Positions 4,951-9,807 of a stretch of 9,807 nucleotides of DNA are shown piece by piece. This DNA comes from Oscillospiraceae bacterium (lineage in GTDB: Bacteria; Bacillota; Clostridia; Oscillospirales; Acutalibacteraceae). The stretch covers positions 1-9,807 of the forward strand of contig JAJXDX010000007.1 in assembly GCA_021640185.1 (NCBI GenBank), written 5' to 3'. The notes under the pieces are model-generated. The model ran no database searches. It was not told the origin of the DNA and saw nothing but the letters and a program-made list of their open reading frames with translations. Position 1 is the stretch's first letter; each line of letters begins with the position of its first letter. Both the position numbers and the translations under genes were made by a program.

Positions 4951-5955
4951 ATGCCGGAGAAATTTGAGCGATGGGAAGATGTGGAGCACCGCATCCTTGC
5001 CCCGTATGCGACGTTTTCGGCGGACAGCCGCCGCCGGCGGCCGGAGGAGCCGGACGCGCTGCGCACGCCCTTCCAGCGTGACCGCGACCGGGTGCTCCAC
5101 TGCAAATCCTTCCGGCGGCTCAAGCACAAAACGCAGGTGTTTTTGGCGCCGGAGGGCGACCACTACCGCACGCGCCTGACCCACACGCTGGAGGTATCGC
5201 AGATCGCCCGCACGATCGCGCGGGCGCTGCGCGTCAACGAGGATCTGACCGAGGCGATCGCGCTGGCGCACGATCTGGGGCACACACCCTTCGGCCACGC
5301 GGGCGAGCGCACGCTCGACCGATTGGTCGAGGGCGGCTTTCGTCATTACGAGCAGAGCGTGCGCGTCGTCGAGCAGCTGGAGAACACCGGCCGCGGCCTG
5401 AACCTGACCCTTGAGGTGATCGACGGCATCCTGCATCACACGAAGGGCGAGCAGGCCGCCACGCCGGAAGGGCGGATCGTGCGGATCGCCGACCGGATCG
5501 CCTACGTCAACCACGACATGGACGACGCGATCCGCGCGGGCGTGCTGCGCGAGGAGGACATCCCGCTGGAGATCCACATGGCGCTGGGCGACTGCACCGG
5601 CGCCCGGATCGACACGCTGGTGCGCGCGATGGTGCGCGGCGGCGAGCAGATCCGGATGGATCCGGCCGTGCAGCCGTATTTTGACGATCTGCACGAATTT
5701 ATGTACGAGCATTTGTACTATAACCCCAAAGCCAAAAGCGAGGAGAGCAAGGTCGACGGCGTGATCCGCGGCCTGTTCTGCCACTTTGCGGAGCATCCGG
5801 ACGAATTGCCGGAGGAATACGCCCTTGTGCGGGAGCGCGACGGCACACACCGCGCGGTGGCCGACTATGTGGCGGGGATGACGGACAACTACGCGCTGGA
5901 GCTGTATCACGAACTGTACATCCCGCGCGGCTGGGCGATGACGCTGCGCGGCTGA
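4951..5955 (+). CDS. dgt: dNTP triphosphohydrolase (dGTPase-like, HD superfamily)
   Basis: The product is 334 residues. Enzymes of this family cut dGTP or other dNTPs to the deoxynucleoside plus triphosphate and so influence dNTP pools. The family motif RRLKHKTQVF is at 55-64. The HD-domain metal ligands are visible: H78 in THTLEVSQIA, H107-D108 in ALAHDLGHTPFGHAGE, and D181 in IADRIAYVNHDMDDA. At 334 residues it is of the shorter type found in Firmicutes and Thermus rather than the longer E. coli type. The ATG at 4951 follows GGGAGGG by six bases; a much longer open frame running in from 4357 is a GC-driven shadow of yigZ. The stop is 18 bp from the dnaG start, so the two are very likely co-transcribed. 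The dgt-dnaG-sigA order recurs in Clostridia. The preferred substrate cannot be read from the sequence. Confidence 0.95.
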   Translation: MPEKFERWEDVEHRILAPYATFSADSRRRRPEEPDALRTPFQRDRDRVLHCKSFRRLKHKTQVFLAPEGDHYRTRLTHTLEVSQIARTIARALRVNEDLTEAIALAHDLGHTPFGHAGERTLDRLVEGGFRHYEQSVRVVEQLENTGRGLNLTLEVIDGILHHTKGEQAATPEGRIVRIADRIAYVNHDMDDAIRAGVLREEDIPLEIHMALGDCTGARIDTLVRAMVRGGEQIRMDPAVQPYFDDLHEFMYEHLYYNPKAKSEESKVDGVIRGLFCHFAEHPDELPEEYALVRERDGTHRAVADYVAGMTDNYALELYHELYIPRGWAMTLRG

Positions 5956-5973
5956 GGAAAGGAGGGACACGCC

Positions 5974-7746
5974 ATGCGTCTGCCGGACAGCTTTATCCAA
6001 GAGCTGATAGACAAAAACGACATCGAGAGCGTCGTGTCCCGCTATGTGCCGACGCTCAAGCGACGGGGGCGCAATCTGGTCGGGCTTTGCCCCTTCCACG
6101 GCGAAAAAACGCCGTCGTTCAACCTGTATCCGGAAAACTCCTCCTTCTATTGCTTCGGCTGCGGCGCGGGCGGAGACGTGATCACGTTCATCAAACGGAT
6201 CGAGAACCTCAGCTACATGGACGCGGTGCGCTTTTTGGCGGATCGCGTGGGGATGCGGATGCCGGAGGAGAGCCGCGAGAACGATGCGGTGTCCCGCCTG
6301 CGCACCCGCGTGCTGGAGGCCAACCGCGAGGCGGCGCGGATCTATCACCGGGCGCTGTATGCGCCGGAGGGCGCGCGTGCGCTGGCCTATTATCACGACC
6401 GGGGCTACACCGATGCGACGATCCGCCATTTCGGGCTGGGGTACGCGCCGGGCGGCTGGACGTATCTGGTCGACCGGATGCGGGAGAAGGGCTTCCGCGA
6501 GGACGAGCTGCAGGCTGCGTTTTTGGCGGCCAAAAGCAGCAAGACCGGCCGGTTTTACGACGTGTTCCGCGAGCGGGCGATCATCCCGATCATCGACGTG
6601 CGCGGCACGGTGGTCGCCTTTGGCGGCCGCGTGCTGGACGACAGCAAGCCGAAATACATCAACACCGAGAACACCCCGGCCTACAGCAAGAGCCGCAACC
6701 TGTTCGCCCTCAACTTCGCCAAAACGGCGGGGCGGGAGCTGAACCTGTGCGAAGGGTACATGGACGTGATCGCCATGCATCAGGCCGGGTTCACCAACAC
6801 GGTGGCGGCGCTGGGCACGGCCTTCCCGGACGAGCAGATCCAGCTGATCGCGCGGTATGCCGACCGGATCAACCTGATCTTCGATGCCGACGGCGCGGGG
6901 CAGAAGGCCACGCGCCGCGCGATCGAGAACCTGCGCAAGACCGGGCTGGACGTGCACGTGGTCACGATCCCGGACGGTAAGGATCCCGACGAGTTCCTCA
7001 AGCGCAACGGCGCAGAGGCGTTCAAGCGGCTGCTGGGACAGTCCGCCAATGCCGTGGAATACCGCCTGCTGGAGATCGGCAAAACGAACGACATCCGCAC
7101 CACGGACGGGCGCGTCGCGTATCTGCGCGCGGCCGTGCCGATCTTGGCGGCGCTGAACAGCCCCGTGGAGCGGGACGTGTACGCCGGACGGCTCAGCGAG
7201 CTGCTCTCGGTGTCGAAGGACGCGATCCTGCAGGAGGTCGCCACGGCGCAGAAAAAGCAGCAGCGCGGCGAGCGCTCGCGGGAGCTCGGCAGCATCGTGC
7301 GGCAGGAGAAAAAGGAACTGCGGGAGCTCGATCCTTTGGCGGAAAAATATCCCCGCGCCGCCAGCGCGGAGGAGAGCCTTCTGGGCACACTGATCCTGCA
7401 CCCCGACCAGATCCGCCGCGTGGCGGCCGAACTGCCGCCCGAGCAGTTCGTCACCGACCTTGGCCGACGGATCTATACCCAATTGGTCGAGCGTGACCGG
7501 CAAGGGCTGCTGGTGGAACTGAGCTTCCTCTCCGCCGACTATGACGATGCGGAGATGAGCTACCTGACGCGGATGGTGCGCCGCGCGGGGGAGCGGACGG
7601 TATCGGACGAGGACATCGACGGATACATCGCCATCATCCGCGAGGAGCACGCGCTGCGCGGGCTGAAGGAGCCGGGCAGCGTGGCCGACGACGACATCAA
7701 CGATATCTTGGCCGTGCTGCGGGCAAAAAAGCAGCGCGGCGGATGA
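5974..7746 (+). CDS. dnaG: DNA primase DnaG
   Basis: The product is 590 residues, full length for bacterial primase, which makes the RNA primers for replication forks. The N-terminal CHC2 zinc domain has C39, H42, C60 and C63 (LCPFHGEKTPSF ... FYCFGCGAGGD). The TOPRIM catalytic core contains E260 (LCEGYMDVIAMHQAGF) and the DxD pair D304/D306 in FDADGAG, the metal-binding acidic residues. The C-terminal part, about 465-590, looks like the helicase-interacting domain that docks to DnaB/DnaC-type helicase. The start is set by AAGGAGG eight bases upstream. The gene lies between dgt and sigA with short gaps (18 and 22 bp), a variant of the macromolecular-synthesis operon in which rpsU is absent and dgt stands first. 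All key motifs are intact. Confidence 0.98.
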   Translation: MRLPDSFIQELIDKNDIESVVSRYVPTLKRRGRNLVGLCPFHGEKTPSFNLYPENSSFYCFGCGAGGDVITFIKRIENLSYMDAVRFLADRVGMRMPEESRENDAVSRLRTRVLEANREAARIYHRALYAPEGARALAYYHDRGYTDATIRHFGLGYAPGGWTYLVDRMREKGFREDELQAAFLAAKSSKTGRFYDVFRERAIIPIIDVRGTVVAFGGRVLDDSKPKYINTENTPAYSKSRNLFALNFAKTAGRELNLCEGYMDVIAMHQAGFTNTVAALGTAFPDEQIQLIARYADRINLIFDADGAGQKATRRAIENLRKTGLDVHVVTIPDGKDPDEFLKRNGAEAFKRLLGQSANAVEYRLLEIGKTNDIRTTDGRVAYLRAAVPILAALNSPVERDVYAGRLSELLSVSKDAILQEVATAQKKQQRGERSRELGSIVRQEKKELRELDPLAEKYPRAASAEESLLGTLILHPDQIRRVAAELPPEQFVTDLGRRIYTQLVERDRQGLLVELSFLSADYDDAEMSYLTRMVRRAGERTVSDEDIDGYIAIIREEHALRGLKEPGSVADDDINDILAVLRAKKQRGG

Positions 7747-7768
7747 CGAAAAGAAAGGACGGATACGC

Positions 7769-9049
7769 ATGAGCGAGAAGAAGAAAAAGCCCGTAAACGA
7801 AGAACTGCCGGAGAACGACGAGGTGCTCGACCGCGAGGACGAGCCGACGGAGGAGGATCTGCTGCTCGATCCCGCGGACACCGAGATGAGCGACGAGGAA
7901 CTGGCCGCGGAGATGAGCGACGAGGAGTTCGCTGCCGAGATCGGCGAGGCACCCGCGCCGAAAAAGGACCGCAACGCCCAGATCAACGAACTGGTGGAGC
8001 TTGGCCGCACGAAGGGCAAGCTGACCGATCAGGAGATCATGGACGCCATGGAGCTGTTCGACTTCGATCCGGAGCAGATGGACAAGCTCTACGAGGCGCT
8101 GGAGAAGAACAACATCAAGGTCGTCGACGAGTTCGCGAACGTGTCGCTCGACGATCTCGACCTGTCCACCGAAACGACCGACGCGGATGACGGCGCGACC
8201 GTCACCCCCGGCGAGAGCATCGCGATCGACGATCCCGTCAAGGTCTATCTGAAGGAGATCGGCCGCGTGCCGCTGCTGACGCCGGAGGAAGAAACCAGTC
8301 TGGCGATGCGCATCATCGACGGCGACGTGCGCGCCAAGCAGCGCCTCAGCGAGGCGAACCTGCGTCTGGTCGTCAGCATCGCCAAGCGATATGTCGGCCG
8401 CGGGATGCAGTTCCTCGACCTGATCCAAGAGGGCAACCTCGGCCTGATCAAGGCGGTCGAAAAATTCGACTACACCAAGGGGTTCAAGTTCTCCACCTAT
8501 GCCACATGGTGGATCCGGCAGGCGATCACCCGCGCCATCGCCGATCAGGCGCGCACGATCCGCATCCCCGTGCACATGGTGGAAACGATCAACAAGGTCA
8601 AAAAGGTGTCCAGCCAGCTGCTGCACAAAAACGGGCACGAGCCGACGGCGGAGGAGATCTCGCTGGAGTTGGCGATGCCGGTGGACAAGGTGCGCGAGAT
8701 CATGCGCGTCGCGCAGGAGCCGGTGTCGCTGGAAACGCCGATCGGCGAGGAAGAGGGCAGCCACCTCGGCGATTTCATCCCGGACGATGACGCGCCCGCC
8801 CCGGCGGACGCCGCGTCGCACACGCTGCTCAAGGAGCAGCTGGAGGACGTGCTCTCCTCGCTGACGGAGCGGGAGGCGAAGGTGCTGCGCCTGCGCTTCG
8901 GCTTGGAGGACGGCCGTCCGCGCACGCTGGAGGAGGTCGGCAAGGAGTTCGACGTCACGCGCGAGCGTATCCGCCAGATCGAGGCCAAGGCCCTGCGCAA
9001 GCTGCGCCATCCCAGCCGCAGCAAAAAGCTGAAGGATTTTCTGGACTGA
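7769..9049 (+). CDS. sigA: Primary sigma factor SigA/RpoD
   Basis: The product is 426 residues, the housekeeping sigma factor that directs RNA polymerase to most promoters. Region 1.1-like sequence spans about 70-120 (INELVELGRTKGKLTDQEIM), region 1.2 begins at D154 (DDPVKVYLKEIGRVPLL), and regions 2.1-2.4 run to about 268 with YATWWIRQAITRAIADQAR from 244. Region 3 follows, and the region 4.2 HTH lies at about 386-413 (TLEEVGKEFDVTRERIRQIE). The start at 7769 follows AAAGGA by nine bases. The N-terminus carries a very acidic extension of about 65 residues with a nine-residue tandem duplication (EMSDEELAA at 39-47, EMSDEEFAA at 48-56). This makes the protein longer than the roughly 360-370 residues typical of Firmicute SigA. 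It is last in the dgt-dnaG-sigA operon and ends before two terminators. Confidence 0.98.
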   Translation: MSEKKKKPVNEELPENDEVLDREDEPTEEDLLLDPADTEMSDEELAAEMSDEEFAAEIGEAPAPKKDRNAQINELVELGRTKGKLTDQEIMDAMELFDFDPEQMDKLYEALEKNNIKVVDEFANVSLDDLDLSTETTDADDGATVTPGESIAIDDPVKVYLKEIGRVPLLTPEEETSLAMRIIDGDVRAKQRLSEANLRLVVSIAKRYVGRGMQFLDLIQEGNLGLIKAVEKFDYTKGFKFSTYATWWIRQAITRAIADQARTIRIPVHMVETINKVKKVSSQLLHKNGHEPTAEEISLELAMPVDKVREIMRVAQEPVSLETPIGEEEGSHLGDFIPDDDAPAPADAASHTLLKEQLEDVLSSLTEREAKVLRLRFGLEDGRPRTLEEVGKEFDVTRERIRQIEAKALRKLRHPSRSKKLKDFLD

Positions 9050-9060
9050 CCGAAAGAGCG

Positions 9061-9096
9061 AAACGGCCGGCGGGACACGTCCCGCCGGCCGTTTTT
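9061..9096 (+). terminator. Intrinsic terminator of the sigA operon
   Basis: AAACGGCCGGCGGGA (9061-9075) and TCCCGCCGGCCGTTT (9080-9094) form a 15-bp perfect stem with a CACG loop and end in a run of five T. It begins 12 bp after the sigA stop. The A-flanked 5' arm lets it work partly in reverse as well. Confidence 0.95.
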
Positions 9097-9126
9097 CGTG
9101 CCGTATCGGTATCCGGATAAAGCGAT

Positions 9127-9171
9127 GCCGCCCGGCTCGTCCGAAAAAAGGACGAGCCGGGCGGCGTTTTT
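9127..9171 (+). terminator. Second intrinsic terminator in series
   Basis: GCCGCCCGGCTCGTCC (9127-9142) and GGACGAGCCGGGCGGC (9150-9165) form a perfect 16-bp stem with loop GAAAAAA, followed by GTTTTTG. It is oriented like the first terminator. On the minus strand it is followed by ATCGCTTTATCC, so it is a weak terminator for the convergent permease gene, although the stem alone could protect that mRNA's 3' end. Confidence 0.9.
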
Positions 9172-9195
9172 GCGGGGAACAAAACGTGGCAGCCG

Positions 9196-9807
9196 TTATC
9201 TTTCCTCGCGGAAATAGGCCAGCCCTAAGCTGGCGGGCGGCTGATCCTCGCGCTTTTTGCGGATGCTGACCGCGATCAGCACCAGGATCGTCACCACGTA
9301 CGGCAGCATCTGGATCAGCGGCAGCACCTGCATGGGGACGCGGATGTAGCTGAACAGGATGTACAGCGCGCCGAACAGGTAGGAGCCGAGGATCGCCATC
9401 GTGGGTTTCCACGTGGCGAAGATCACGATCGCGATCGCCAGCCAGCCGCGGTCGCCGAAGCCGTTGTTCGACCAGATGCCGTTGCTGTAGTCGACGATGT
9501 AGAACAGGCCGCCCAGCCCGGCGATCATGCCGCCGACGCAGGTGGCGACGTATTTGTAGCGGGTGACGTTGATGCCGGCGGCGTCGGCGGTGGCGGGGTT
9601 CTCGCCCACGGCGCGCAGGTGCAGTCCGGCACGCGTGCGCGACAGGAAGATGCCCGTCGCCACGGCCAAGATCACCGAAAGATAGACGAGGAAGCCGTAG
9701 GAGAACAGCAGCTTGCCGACGTCGCCCAGACTATCCGCGAAGGGCAGCGTCGTTTTGTAGGCGCGCGCGATGTCGGTCAGGGACAGAAACGGCACGTCGC
9801 TTTTGAC
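9196..9807 (-). CDS. ABC transporter permease, nucleoside/simple-sugar type (partial)
   Basis: The C-terminal 203 residues are present; the frame runs off the right edge, so roughly the first 100 residues are missing. The family signature FLSRTRAGLHLRAVGENPAT followed by ADAAGINVTRYKY marks a BPD_transp_2 permease (RbsC/YufQ-like) that forms half of the membrane channel of a Bmp-type nucleoside or simple-sugar importer. Hydrophobic segments are seen at LLFSYGFLVYLSVILAVATG, YVATCVGGMIAGLGGLFYIV, WLAIAIVIFATW, MAILGSYLFGALYILFSYI and MLPYVVTILVLIAVSI. An internal GTG near the edge (9793-9795) is more likely a valine codon than a start, because the frame remains open to the edge. Partners (binding protein, ATPase, second permease) would be expected to the right. 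The gene converges on sigA and seems to be last in its operon. Confidence 0.92.
   Translation of the reverse strand, partial: VKSDVPFLSLTDIARAYKTTLPFADSLGDVGKLLFSYGFLVYLSVILAVATGIFLSRTRAGLHLRAVGENPATADAAGINVTRYKYVATCVGGMIAGLGGLFYIVDYSNGIWSNNGFGDRGWLAIAIVIFATWKPTMAILGSYLFGALYILFSYIRVPMQVLPLIQMLPYVVTILVLIAVSIRKKREDQPPASLGLAYFREER

Noticed and set aside
4651..8019. Minus-strand open frame of 1,122 codons antisense to yigZ, dgt, dnaG and sigA
   Set aside because: It runs across four well-identified genes, has low-complexity Ser/Arg/His/Ala-rich content and no recognisable domain. Long antisense frames are expected in GC-rich genes.
7697..9412. Minus-strand open frame of 571 codons over sigA and the permease end
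   Set aside because: It is antisense to sigA and covers both terminators. The translation has no family signature and no ribosome site.
1..9807. CRISPR array, toxin-antitoxin pair, restriction system or other defence genes
   Set aside because: I looked for regularly spaced repeats and for paired small genes or nuclease motifs. None was found beyond the short repeats reported.

Overview
The window joins two regions of clearly different base composition. From 1 to about 3,480 the DNA is only moderately GC-rich. From about 3,500 to the end it is strongly GC-rich and carries densely packed housekeeping genes. Gene content (zinc-type L31, the dgt-dnaG-sigA order, Shine-Dalgarno sites of the AGGAGG type, a sigma factor paired with a DUF4367 protein) points to a Gram-positive member of the Clostridia, probably a GC-rich Oscillospirales-like gut bacterium. 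That placement is inference and no species is named.

Accessory region (1-3480). On the minus strand, a sigma-70/ECF-like factor (767-1309) overlaps by 4 bp a single-pass membrane protein with a DUF4367-type C-terminus (81-770), forming a likely sigma/anti-sigma unit. Next come an N-terminally truncated helix-turn-helix gene (1435-1785), a non-coding stretch with a strong hairpin and a diverged direct repeat, and a complete tyrosine recombinase (2036-3250). An exact 17-bp repeat, at 1414-1430 and 3298-3314, brackets the broken HTH gene and the integrase. I read this as a mobile element worn down to about 1.9 kb, with the repeats as its attachment sites.

RNA region (3465-3784, minus strand). 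A tRNA-Trp and a CAT-anticodon tRNA form a small unit with a near-consensus sigma-A promoter and an intrinsic terminator. The T-tract of that terminator resembles the 17-bp repeat.

Core region (3857-9171, plus strand). rpmE (L31) has its own extended -10 promoter and terminator. It is followed by a YigZ/IMPACT-family gene, then dgt (dNTPase), dnaG (primase) and sigA (primary sigma factor), which look like one operon for DNA replication and transcription initiation. Two strong intrinsic terminators in series close it. A convergent ABC-transporter permease gene (nucleoside/simple-sugar type) enters from the right edge and lacks its N-terminus.

I see no convincing new defence or biosynthetic system. 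The item most worth follow-up is the integrase remnant with its repeated attachment-like sequence.
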